A stretch of 64,000 bases of DNA, taken from assembly GCA_012976225.1 (NCBI GenBank), contig JAAVVG010000039.1:1-64000 (forward strand), read 5' to 3'. Within the stretch, counting starts at the first letter, position 1, and the number at the start of each line of letters is the position of its first letter. Under the pieces are notes generated by a model. It searched no databases. It had not been told where the DNA came from and saw only the letters and a program-made list of their open reading frames with translations. The stretch comes from Golubevia sp. BC0850 (lineage: Eukaryota; Basidiomycota; Exobasidiomycetes; Golubeviales; Golubeviaceae). The translations under genes were made by a program, and so were the position numbers. Positions 10,737-21,794 of this stretch are shown here, piece after piece.

Positions 10737-12244
10737 TCAAATTTCGCACAGGAAGGAGCAACTTGCAAGTTGTTGCAGCTCCAAGAGTGTCGCTATGCTC
10801 GAGATCGCCAATCGGGTGCGTCGGAAAGATGGTAGCAGTGAGAGACTCACTTCACGGAGTACGAGTGGCTGAGGATCTGAGTCACTGAAGTTGAAAGATA
10901 GAGTATTCAAGTTGGAAGTGTGAAGTTTTAAGATGCTGAGTAAACAATCAAAGGCGGCTTGATTCACTTGGACGTCTTGCTCGTTTCCAAGAGCGTTAAA
11001 AAGTTTCAGATTTGGAAGATCTAGACTAGCAAATTCCTTGTAGATTGGAGTTCCGATGTTCCCCAGAATCAAAATCTCAAGCTTGGGAAAGGATTGAATG
11101 CTTCCCATAAGCTCCGATAATCCTGAGAGGATTTTTGGAGTTGTGGAGAATTGAAGGAAGGTTGGAAGCCACTGGCAGAGAGGGCTCTCTCCAATCCACA
11201 TTCAGGAAGACAAATTCTCTCAACCTCTTCCCGATCCAGTTGGACACCGCATCGTTCCATACTATCTCGAATTTGTACAGTTCCAGTCTCAAACTTTCTA
11301 GTTCTGCGTTGCGTTCTACGCCCTCCGGGGGAACACAGAGCTTGATAATTTCTGCTTGTTGATCGACTTGAGCGAGTCTCAACGTTAGCTTAACCAAATT
11401 TGAACAATATGAAACGAAATCGAACGTGCTACTTGATCCTAGAAGGAATGCCAGGTGAAGTTCCTTGAGAGTAAATCTGGAGTTTGATAAAGCGCTGACA
11501 GTGGAGATGGGGAGGCCGTCGCTACCAGCCGGAATGATAGCTCCCGCTGAAGGTAGATCCACCTCACTAAATCCAGTTCCGTCCCCGATTAAGTTCTGTC
11601 CTTCCTCCATCAGCTGGACAACAGCTTCCAGCCAAGGACTGTTCGAGATCCTAAAGAATTGTTGGTAATCGAAATAAATCTTGTGCCAGAACTAATTTTG
11701 AATGATCCGATAAATCTGGATTGTGATAAGTCTGTCTAAAGATTTGAATGAGCTTAGTTGCTTGATGATCTGGAGGACTAGAACTTCTGGTATGTCATCG
11801 TCATCGGCAGGCATTATATGGAATCCGAAGTCAAAGAGAGTTGTGTTCCTTGAATCGGAAAGGATACCAAACAGTTGACAGCATTTAGTAGAGTTCCACT
11901 GATCTGGACTCGCCCACCAATCGTAGAAGAAACTTGTTAAATCGATCGAGAGAGACATTGACCAACTTGAATCGAGCGAGAGCTGAGATTCGACTCAAAT
12001 GCTCCACCACCTTATCTGGTTGGCTTCCCCTTCCCATTTTGGAAAGACCAACTTCATTATGTAAGAATGAGTTTGAAAGGACAGATGTTCTCCAAGATCT
12101 ACAGATAGCACTTGAAGCTGCAATTGAGGCTGGAGGAAGAAAGGAGAGAGAATGGGAGAAGAGCTCTGAAGGAAGCGCTAAAATCAAGTCTTTGACGGAT
12201 TGTTCGGGTCCTCTTGCTTGTGGAAGTTCTCTCTCTTGACTCAT
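10737..12244 (-). pseudogene. F-box/LRR gene with several breaks
   Basis: The ATG at 12244 opens an N-terminus with an F-box (LPSELFSHSLSFLPPASIAA followed by SAICRSWR) in the first 80 residues, the Skp1-binding module of SCF ubiquitin ligases. Leucine-rich sequence then continues in three frames: a change near 11950, an in-frame TAG at about 11694-11696 directly before FWHKIYFDYQQFFR, and another change near 11150-11200, ending at a stop at 10737-10739. All segments keep the F-box/LRR pattern, so this is one gene broken at three or more places, not three genes. No intron boundary explains the frame changes. It lies head to head with the other F-box copy that starts near 12.9 kb. Confidence 0.72.
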
Positions 12245-12937
12245 TTGGAAGTACCGTGATCTAGAGACTTCAGAGAGTGACTGCTGAGAGAAGAGGCACA
12301 GAAGATCGGAGGAGATGGTCAGCTCTTCGTTCTCCAATTGCACATACCTGATGTGCTAGTATTTGTGGAGTTAACGATTAGAAACTGCTTCACTTTCCAG
12401 CTTGGAATGCTCTCAAGCATACTGTCCCATCAATCCTCATCCCACTCCATTCTTCCTACTTCACCTCCGCTGACTCTTTCGACCTTGTTCTACTCACTTC
12501 AAGCTTCAAGTCCTGCGATGATCAATATCCTCTACCCCCTAAGATACTCGCAATCTTTCTTTAAAGTGGCTGATCTGATGAAAGCGACGAATCTAGCACC
12601 TAGCTTGAGTGAAGAAGATTCCCAGTGAGGTGAGATGCTGCTCGAGACCTGTCAATACAGCGTGACAACAATGGATTGATTGAAGCCAACTTGTTTGAGT
12701 TTACTATGAAATTAGGATCGAAAAAGGTGAAATTGCGAAATCGAGTCGAGGTTGCGCGTTGAGTGGTTTGGTTGAAAGCCAAGCAGCAAAGCAAAATCTT
12801 CTTTCCTTCCAACCACTCGCTCCTTTAATCGCTAAAGGAAGTAAGTGTCGCCCTCCATCCCTCTGAAAGTTTTCCTCACTAAGGTCTTGTTCCCTGACCT
12901 CGTTGACGCTCCTTCTCTAAAATCAGCGTCTTCCGAG
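12245..12937. other. Spacer between two divergent F-box relics
   Basis: Nothing codes convincingly here. The right end (about 12776-12850) resembles the flank of the 34.2 kb copy (33957-34040): both have AGCAAAG, CTTCTTTCCTTC followed by AACCAC, and a GTAAGT that looks like a 5' UTR intron donor. In the 12.9 kb copy an acceptor (AATCAG) lies 11 bp before the ATG at 12938. Confidence 0.45.
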
Positions 12938-14250
12938 ATGATCTCTTCTCCTTCCATCAACGATTCTCTTCCTTCCGAACTTCTCTTCGTCGCCTTCAAG
13001 TGGCTTGACGGAAATCAAGTCTTCAAGATCAGAGTAGTCTGCAAGCAATGACTGGAGATCATCGACCAGAACAGACCCTTCTGGCAATCTCTAGTAATGG
13101 AGAAGAAGGGAGACTTAGAATTGAACGAATCCGTCCTGGAGCTCTTGACGGGAAGAGTGATTTGACTCTCAAGGAGGTTTCACTTAAAGTCAAGATACCG
13201 AGGACCCATGAATTCAGGTTCGATCGATTCACCTCGACACTACTAAGATCGAACGGAAGCCTTCTCTCCTTCTCTCTGTTGCTTGGTTGGAATTTCGGAG
13301 TATACGACGAACTGGACCGACTAGGAGAGGAAGTTCTTTCAAGCTGTAGAAAAATGGTGGACTACAGAGCCGCCGTTGATGTAGATCTCTCCGGGGTTCG
13401 CCTTCTGAGGAAAACAGGAGTTCGCAGATGCATCGAAGACGGAATCTTTCCACTCCAGGTCCTTTGGATTCCCAAGATCCCCAACTCTTCTTCAGCAACA
13501 ATTTGTCGTCTTCCAGAACCTGGTCTCTCTCGCTGTTTCATTCTCTCTAATAAGCCATTCAGATTGGAGAGAGATCCTTAGCCACAGTGCCGGAACCATC
13601 AAAAATCTCTTCATCGCTCTGAACTGAGATAGCGATGTGGTTGCTCCCCTCCGACTTCCACTCGTAGAGGTGTTAGAGCTGAAAGGTGGCGTTGATGCCG
13701 TCCCTGAATGGATGGTCATACCCTCCATTTCGAAGTTAGCTTCCTCTAGAATTCTCTGTGGACTCCCTTCAATTGATGAGATGTCGATTGGTAACTGTAC
13801 CCAACCATGGGGTGATGCAGCGGAAAAGATGCCCAGCACTGAAGACCACCTCAGGTATGGGAGTATGTAGATTGGGATCTTTCCTTTAAGGAGGAAGAAA
13901 CAACGTCGAAGCTGGGTTTCAAGTCGACGGAATCCAGATGGAACCTCTCAATAAACTCGTCGTCCCTTTTCCCATGATGACTGTTCGAGATCTATCTCTA
14001 GCTAGGAATCTTGTAGACATGGTACTGAATACTTCCACTGCTGTGTCTTGTCCGAAAGAGCGAATATCCACGATGGGTCAACGGTTTTCTTTTGCGACTG
14101 CAGTGGAGCGATCAGCCCCACAGTGAAAGCATGCTTTTCCAGAGAAAGGCAGAAGAAGCATGTTGTTCGGAATCGTCTTGACAGAGCACGCTTCTCTGAA
14201 ATGCTGGGAACGCTAGGTCTTTCTTTGACGCTTGGTGAGAGACTCTAGAG
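12938..14250 (+). pseudogene. F-box gene relic, paralogue of the 34.2 kb copy
   Basis: ATG at 12938 starts an F-box: LPSELLFVAFKWLDGNQVFK then VCKQ. The next codon is TGA where the paralogue has TGG, and the reading (LEIIDQNRPFWQSL) goes on after it. Family-like sequence continues through several frame changes to about 14.1 kb, for example NLVSLAVSFSLISHS near 13520 and LPLVEVLELKGG near 13660. Later segments (VIPSISKL, GLPSIDE, WGDAAE) match the 34.2 kb relic. The gene is clearly dead: a stop in the F-box plus multiple indels. Introns were not defined beyond a likely 5' UTR intron. Confidence 0.75.
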
Positions 14251-15064
14251 GGTTGCGACACGCCGAAGGAAGTGCTTAGACGACCGAGACAGAGGTTTTA
14301 TTGAGAACTGGATAAATATACTGTCTATGAACAGAGCAGAACAAGCTAGAAAGAAGAACGAAGAAGAGAAAAACGAACCAACTGCCGTTCCATCCCAAAC
14401 ACCCAACACCAACCAGTCTCCGTTCCTTCTCAGCCCCGCAACTTCAACACTTCCACCGATTGGACCGAAAAAGCCTGAGAAAACACGATGAAGGGGGTTA
14501 GAAGATATGACAGGAAAGGAGAAAGTACAGTCGTCAATGTAGGAGATTGAGAACCGTTTGAGGGGAAAAAAGAAAGAGGAAAAGAGAGAGGCATAGGGAC
14601 GAAACCGAATTTGATGAACCTCGAGTCAAAGGCAATCGATCGACACACTGCATGAACCCTTCCAAATTTTGCCGAAGAAACTCAGATGAGAGATTGTTCA
14701 GGTCATGCTATTACCCAAATTTCACCTTTGACGATGACTTCCTCCATCGAGAGTATCAATTTCGAAAGAGAGAGAGGTCCGTCGCCGTGTTTGCCAAACC
14801 AGCCTTTGATCGGAAGGGAGTCTGGCCTAGAGCCCAAATCGCTCTTTGGAAGAGAAAGTGTCTCAGACTCAAATCACAAAGCCAGCTCTTTACTTTTTCC
14901 CTTTTAACCAGACTACTGACTTCTCGTCACTGTCGGCAGAACCAAGCTTGAGACAAGACACAAATGTGATTGAATTCAAGAACTTTCCCTCTCCTTATTC
15001 TACAACAAAACCCTCAATACTCCAGTCTTCAAAAACAATACGAAGCTTTCCATATTTCTATCCC
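14251..15064. other. 814 bp without a supported gene
   Basis: Only short, overlapping shadow frames occur. The left part may be the 3' trail of the F-box relic and the right part the 3' UTR of the minus-strand SDR. Confidence 0.4.
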
Positions 15065-16158
15065 TCAAAAAGTCTCAGTAGCAGTTCTCAAATCGATTTC
15101 TTGAGTCCAAGCACTTCTCTTCTGCTTCCAAACATCAACATAGACACTGGCGATGTCATCCGGATTCATTCTAGCATCTGGACCTTTAGCAGGTCCCAAC
15201 ATCTGAAAACCCCGTCAAAAAAAGAGAAGGAGTCAAAAACAAGAGAGTCAGAAATCTGGAACCTAGCTTTACCTTCCTTCTTTCTGCTTACTCACCTTCG
15301 TCAATCTCTCAGTATCAATCGGACCATCCAAAATGAAATGAGCAACATGAACTCCCTTAGGATGATATTCTCTAGCCAGACTTTGAGAAAGAGATCTCTG
15401 ACCGAATTTAGCAGGACTGAAAGTAGAGAAATTCTTAGATCCTTTCATAGCAGCAGTAGCACCTGAGAAGAAGATTGCACCAACTGGATTGGAGCTATAA
15501 TCTTTGGATTGGAACTCTGGAGTGGATTCAATCGAAGCCAACATTTCTTGAGCCAGTAAGAAACCAGCTCTAACCTGAGCGTTGTAAGCCTCATCGAGTT
15601 GTTCCACTGTTAGAGAACGGAAGGCTCCCATTGCGAACCCTCCATTAGGATTATGAATTCCGATGATTGGAGTTCCAAGGTCTTTTTTGATGGATTCGAA
15701 AACTGAGTGGAGTTCTGATGCGGTTTGACCTGTGCATGCGTACTGAGAGAGAAATGGAGGTTAGTGGAGGAGAGAAAATCGTGAGGTTGAGTCGAAGAGA
15801 CTTACTCCTTTGGCTGGTGAATTGGTCTCCTTGGTGACTTTTGAAGCTAGATCTTCAACGTTTGAAAGTGTTCTCGAAAGGATAGCGACTGGATGACCTT
15901 GGTGAGAGAAAACGCGAGCGAGAGACTGCGGGTGTGGGAGAAAGGCGGACAAAGTCAGATAGAGAACTTGGTGAGCTCTCCTTTTCGCTGACAAGAGACT
16001 CACTAGACCCATTCCCTAATGAAGAGAACAGAAGAGTCCAAAGAGAGAAGAGGAAAGTCAGACACGTGAACAAGCAAGGTTCGATAGATCGTAGAATAAG
16101 ATGAACTTACAGGACCAGCTCCAAGGATGACGACGACTTGCTTTGAGGCTACAGACAT
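15065..16158 (-). CDS. Short-chain dehydrogenase/reductase-like protein, atypical active site
   Basis: Five exons join in phase to 254 aa: 16111-16158, 16004-16015, 15806-15925, 15296-15742 and 15065-15202. The N-terminal VVVILGAGPGMGLSLARVF is a Rossmann nucleotide-binding loop (GxxxGxG type), and HNPNGGFAMG replaces the usual NAG region. At the active site the YxxxK motif reads FSPAK: the Lys is kept and the catalytic Tyr is Phe. The C-terminal half has SLAREYHPKGVHVAHFILDG and ends with WTQEIDLRTATETF, features I recall from a fungal and bacterial SDR subgroup that also lacks the Tyr. It may bind NAD(P) without classical dehydrogenase chemistry. Exon 2 is only 12 nt and encodes GMGL of the glycine loop. 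Upstream, 16159-16713 (555 bp) holds promoter and the neighbour's 3' UTR with no further gene seen. Confidence 0.85.
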
Positions 16159-16713
16159 GCTTGATAAACTAAAGTGGTTGTTGGAGGAGTTGGAGTTGGA
16201 AGAATAAGATCAAAGATTGGGAATTGCTCTTATAAAAGGAGCGTCGGGTCTAACGATCTTGCTTCCCTCCGAACCTTCACCGAATGGCACGGATCCTCAT
16301 CCTCCGCCTCAGATTCATTCCCACATCAGTTTCTATCGAAAACATAAGAGAAATCCACGAGACTCGAGAGAAACAAACGAAGGCTGAGAGAGAGTTTGAC
16401 TCACGTCACGTTTCACCCTCGCGAGTTTCACGTGGAATCAAGACTTAATTTTGCATCTAGCATTGACAAAGAAAATACAATTGAAGTCACAGCTATTTAC
16501 AATATCAAAGACCTTGCTATGCGTTGAAAAGGGTTGAAAAGAGAAACTCAGAAAGTGTGGCAAGATTTTATGATGTCCGGAGAATTAGAGGGATCGTATG
16601 TTGAATGAAAGCACTGGATAGAACGTTGAAGTTTGAAGCCGAAAGAGAAGACTTGAAATTTGAAGAGACCGAAAGGAGTTGGAGTGTGAATTAAAAGATG
16701 AGAGGTAGAGAGA

Positions 16714-18133
16714 TCAAGCAGATTCATCATTCTCATTCCTCTGTTTATCCTCAGCTTCACGTATGGCATTTTCTCCTTCTTTATGTTCATCGAAGTTATA
16801 GAATGGGAACTGTCGAAAAGCGAAAGAAAGGAGAAAAAAAAAGACGTCAATGAACAGCTCTCATTTTCTCCAATCTGCGAAGCAAAAGCTACTCACATCC
16901 AAAAGCACAGTTTTCTTCAACCAACCCGGCAATCCCCTATAGATCCCATTAGGCAACGGAATCAACAAACTAGTTCTTTCTCTAAAAGCCTTCATTCTTC
17001 TCCAAGGATCTTCTTCTTTCTGATCTCCGAAAGGTTCCAAAGTTTTCCCTCCATCATCTCCAGGTCCGTAAGACATAAGGTAATATTTCTTCTGTCCAGG
17101 TTTTTCAGCTAAAGGTACTCCGGATAAGAACATTAACAAAACGAAAGTGAATAGAGGAGAGACTAGAGATCCTATCATTGATGCTAAGGCATCGTTGGAT
17201 GCAGAAGATGTTACACCAATTGATAAGCAGATTAACCAAATCCCAAACCAATGTAAGATTTCACCGAAATAATTTGGTCGACGAGAGAATTTCCAAACTC
17301 CTGCATCACAGATTGTACCTTTGGGTGGATTGGTGATTGATTTGAAACGATACTGTCAAAAGAGAAAGGAAAGGATTGTGTTTCAGTCAGTCTTCGTTCA
17401 ACTAACTTTCAACTGGCTCTCTCTCTCTCTCTCTGAAGACTCACCTTCTGAACATCAGCAGCAGTTTCCCAAATGATTCCGATAGCCCATAAAATGACAC
17501 CTGCAATGTCAGTTCCAGTACCGAAATCAGGTCTGGATCTAGCTCCATTAGAACCTCCGTTTACAACTGGAGAGTTTAGTAGAATGACAGGTAGAGAGAC
17601 TACCCAAACCCATAACATTTGGGCGAACCAAAATTGAGCGAAGGACCAGAATTTAGATCTCATGTCATCGAACCTTGTGTCTCCACCCACTGAGAGAGAA
17701 GCAGAGGGGGAAATGAGAGTGTTGCTTGGTCATAGAAGGTGTCCTGTCCTCTAGCAGAGAAGCAGAGAAAATCCTTGTTCCTACTTCCTACTTCCTTTCC
17801 TCCAATATCTTTTCATGTGTATGCTTCCATTTGCTCTCCAAAAGGACCATCTCTTCAGGCTTACTCACTTTTCAACATTCTGAACAATTGCCAACCTCCC
17901 AATCTTACAGCCCAAATGCAGATGAAGACTGTAACGATGATGTTTCTAGCATCGTAAACCTGACCTATTGAAAGGACTATGATTGATAGAGCTAAGAAAT
18001 TGAAGGCTGACCAGAAATCAGTGATGGTGTCGATTTGAAGAGTGAAGGCTATTAGGAAACCTAAAAGTTGCCAGGCTATGGTGATTAGAAGCGTTATCGA
18101 TAAGTAGTGAGAATCTAGCACTGTGACTGCCAT
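16714..18133 (-). CDS. DUF1295 (steroid 5-alpha-reductase-like) multipass membrane protein
   Basis: Exons 17869-18133, 17445-17689, 16897-17352 and 16714-16809 join in phase to 353 aa. About six hydrophobic segments are visible, the first at residues 10-30. The C-terminal half carries the family signature: ADVQKYRFK, GVWKFSRRPNYFGEILHWFGIWL, then a long hydrophobic stretch and LMFLSGVPLAEKP. DUF1295 proteins share the fold of steroid 5-alpha-reductases and isoprenylcysteine methyltransferases, with the NYFGE region near the cofactor site; the substrate is not established for fungal members. The C-terminus is Glu/Lys-rich and cytosolic. It is divergent from the photolyase gene, 231 bp away. 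Confidence 0.85.
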
Positions 18134-18364
18134 GATAGGCAGATCGATTTAATTTTGAGGATTGAAAGGATTGAGGATAGTGTGGTGGGTGGGGCAAAAA
18201 GCTAAAAGGTTGAAATACCAAATGTGAAGGGGTCTGTGTTGCTCCACATTATCTCTCTCTCTGACATAATCTGAGATTCGTCTCGATCCAACATCAAATC
18301 CATATAAAGGCCAGCCCTTTCACTTTTAAAGTACTCTTTCCCTTCCTTCCCACCACAAGATTGC
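18134..18364. promoter_or_regulatory. Bidirectional promoter between the DUF1295 gene and the photolyase
   Basis: The 231-bp space separates two divergent ATGs. It includes TATAAAG at about 18303, 62 bp upstream of the photolyase ATG, and CT-rich stretches. Light control of the photolyase would be expected from other fungi, but I recognise no specific light element. Confidence 0.4.
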
Positions 18365-20867
18365 ATGAGAATTGCTCTCCTACGCCTAAGCCTAAGCCAA
18401 AGCCTCTCATCCAAAACTTCAACTCTTCCTTCAACCCTCAAACACCCTTCTCCAATCTTCATCTCAACCACTTCCTTCTCAACCTTTTCCACCATGCCAC
18501 CAAAGAAAAGACAACCACCTCCTTCAACTTCTCCCGAACCAGAAGCATCCACATCTCAACCACCTTCCAAAAAACAAAAGTCTACTTCTTCATCAATCAC
18601 ATCTGCCATTTCCAAAAAGGCCCCTCTTCATACAGAAAAAGCAGCAAAATCTGGAAAAGGTGCACCAGGAGCTCATCCAAATCAATCGGATTACAATCCA
18701 AATAGAGGGAAAGCTCCAAAGATTACTCCCTTGGAACAACTCAGAGAGGCGATTGAGAAACATGAAGAAGGTTTGCAAGGGGGAAGTGACCAGAAAGATG
18801 GGAATGTCGTTCATTGGATGAGGATGAGAGATTTGAGAATTGAGTGAGTAGTGAAGGACGGTCGAGAGAGGAGTTCCCAGACAAAGAGTGTTTGTTCGTC
18901 TGTTTTGTCAGACCGGACCTTCTCAACTCCTTCTCTTCTCTCTTTTTACCCCTTTTTACACCTTTTCCAGAGATAATCGTGGACTCTCTCAAGCTTCTGA
19001 ATTAGCTGAACGACGTCGTAAAGCAGGAAAATCAAGTAATTTAGTAGTTCTCCACGTTCTATCTCCAGCAGATTTTAAAGCTCATGATACCTCTTCCAGA
19101 AAAGTGGATTTCTTACTTCGTAACCTATCCGACCTCAAGGCGCAACTCTCGAAATTATCAATTCCTCTAGTAACTCTAACTCTCGACTCTGAAGATAGAA
19201 CCTCAATCGTCTCCAAAGTCATTGAATTCTCTTCTGAGATCGGAGCTACCTCAATCTTTGGAAACATAGAGTTTGAAGTGAATGAGTTATGGAGAGATGT
19301 CAAATTAATCAAAGAAGCAGAGGAGAAAGGGTTGGAGATCAGACTTTTGGAGGATACTTATGTAGTTCCACCTGGGAATTGTACTTCAAAAGAAGGTAAA
19401 CCTTATTCTGTTTTCAGTCCTTGGAATAAAAATTGGATTAATCAAATTTCAGAAAACATGGATTTATTAGATGAAAGTCCATTACCAAGTTCAAACGATT
19501 CCAAAAACTATAAACAAGATTCCAAACTTCAAAAATGTCTTTCATCGAATTCTTCTTGCTTAGAAATTCCAACTTCAATTCCAGGATTCGAATGTTCCGA
19601 TTCTTCAAAGATGACGAAACTTTGGCCAAGTGGTTCTTCCTCAGCTTTCAAAGTGATTGAAAACTTTTTTGGTTCTACCTCTGATGGAAAGACAGATTTC
19701 GAAGCTGGTGCAGATAAACAAGGGAAAGAAGATTCTAAATTAGATATTGGAAAAACTAGAATTGGGAAATATGGAGAAGGTAGAAACATTATGAGCACTA
19801 ATGGAACTTCTAGATTGAGTCCTTATTTATCTAGTGGAGTCGTTTCTGCAAGACATGTTTTGAGAGAAACTATGAAACATACTAAGAAATTGAACGTTGG
19901 TAGAGATAGTGGGATTGCTATGTTCAATACTGAGATAAGTTTTAGAGGTGAGTCTATTACGTCCTTCCCTCGCCATCTCTCTCATTCTATCTCCTTCTTT
20001 TCCCAACTGACGCTTTGACTTGCTATTTCCTCAGATTTCTACGGTCACGTCCTATCAGCCTTCCCAAGAGTCTGTATGGGTAGATGTTATATTCCAAAGT
20101 ACGAAGACATCGTTTGGAATTACGATGAAGAAGAATTGGAAGCTTGGAAAGAAGGAAAAACTGGTTATCCGATTGTTGATGCTAGTATGAGACAACTTAA
20201 AGGTCAAGGTTACATGCATAATAGAGGTAGGATGATTGTCAGCATGTTTTTAACCAAACATTTGTTACATGATTGGGTGAGTCTTCGAGATTTTTAGAAG
20301 GGGTTTGGCTAGATAGGAGCCTAGAGGAAGAGTGTTTCAAGGGGGTCAAAGGAAACTCAGACTGATTCCTGGGTTTTTTCTTTGATTCATTTCCAAAACA
20401 GCGCGAAGGAGAACAACACTTCATGAAAGAGCTTATCGATTGTGATTTCGCTTCTAATAATGGAGGTTGGCAATGGAGTGCTTCTACTGTAAGTTGTTCC
20501 CTTCCCATCTCCTTGATTCCCTCCCGCTCCATTCATTTCTGACTCGCCTCTTCTCCTCTTTCTCCCCCTCTCCCTCTTCTCTCTCTCTCTCTTTTCTCAG
20601 GGTACCGATCCTCAACCATACTTTAGAATCTTTAATCCTCTAGCTCAATCTGAGAAATCCGATCCTTCGGGTGATTTCATTCGTCATTGGGTTCCAGAAC
20701 TTTCTGGAGTCAAAGGTAAAGCTATTCATGCTCCTTTTGATAGATTGAATAAAAAAGAATTTGAAAAATTGGATTATCCAAAACCTATTGTTGAACATAC
20801 TGTGGCTAGGAAGAGAGCTTTGGCTAGATTTAAAAACCCGGGTTTTGAGGGTGATGGAGATGAGTAG
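18365..20867 (+). CDS. PHR1: Class I CPD photolyase (deoxyribodipyrimidine photolyase)
   Basis: Photolyase uses FADH- and light to split cyclobutane pyrimidine dimers. Five exons, 18365-18843, 18971-19947, 20035-20276, 20402-20488 and 20601-20867, join to 683 aa. The antenna-binding domain starts near residue 160 (GLSQASELAERRRKAG, then LVVLHVLSPADFKAHD). The FAD domain has RLSPYLSSGVVSARHVL, WNYDEEELEAWKEGKTGYPIVDA, MRQLKGQGYMHNRGRMIVSM, HLLHDW and NNGGWQWSASTGTDPQPYFR, the diagnostic class I set. A 43-residue basic, Ser/Thr/Leu-rich presequence without acidic residues precedes a second Met (18494) followed by MPPKKRQ. The first looks like a mitochondrial signal and the second like a nuclear start. 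About 90 residues of low-complexity insert lie between the two domains. CPD rather than 6-4 specificity is assigned from overall likeness only. Confidence 0.93.
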
Positions 20868-21794
20868 ATACTAAAGATGGGTTGGAAGTGTCTTTGTTGC
20901 TGTTTTGACTTGTTAAGCTAGAATGTTTTATTATGAACCGAATCAGTGGTTGGTTTCTATAGTGAGAGACTTGCCAAGTGAGATTCTGTCCAAGTCGTAG
21001 ATCAGTGAAACAGTGAAAGTTCCAAGGAGCTCGTCCTGACTCCTGACCTCGAGCTCTATTTTCTCTTCAGACTACAGCCCTCGGCTCAGACACCCCAAAA
21101 AGGGATGAAAAGAGAAGCGAAGAAGTTCAACGATGCATTTTTCAAGGTTGTTGTAATCCGGTCGAGGCCAAGCGAAATTAGAAGTTGAGCGATGGAAACG
21201 GTATTGACACTCACTCGATTCACACTTGAACTACTGCTTCAAATTGAAGCTGACGTACTTGTAGGGCCAGGACTGTCGTTATTAAGATTTCATTGCAGAA
21301 CAGTAAGCAAACACTTCTCCACTCCCCTTAGAAGCCCAATTATTCACCCATTTTCACCACTCATCTGTTCGGTAGAGTACAGAAGGCCACTGGCTCCTTC
21401 TTTGGACCCTTGACTGGGACTTGCAGATCCATTAAGAGCTAAGTGAGGGGGAAAAAGAATTGTCGCGATAGCTCAATCAGATCTAGGCTCACTTCACTCC
21501 AACGTTGAAAGACAGCAGTCCACTTGAATCTGCACATCTAGTCATTGTTCTTTCTAAGTGAGAGGGTGGTAAGCGAACGGAAGTTGGAAGATCCAAAGGA
21601 TCTAATGGTCCAGAAGGAAGGAAAGAACATTCGAGAGGGTGGTGCGCTGAGAGCTTCTTATCAGTTACACTCTGGTCGTCTGATTAGGATCACCGTCACC
21701 CCCTCTTTCCCAATCCATCCAACCTTTCCAATCCAACGCTTTCTCTACTACTTATCTCCACCTTTTTCACTCCCCATCCACTCCACTCTTCATC
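20868..21794. other. Intergenic, 927 bp
   Basis: This holds the photolyase 3' UTR and the fungalysin promoter. The last 130 bp before 21795 are pyrimidine-rich (repeated CCATCC, CTTTCC, CTCCAC), which is common in strong fungal promoters. Small frames at 21192 and 21545 show no family features and are not called. Confidence 0.45.

Noticed and set aside
17418-17434. Short CT repeat
   Set aside because: It is an ordinary polypyrimidine stretch within an intron of the DUF1295 gene and too short to list as a microsatellite.
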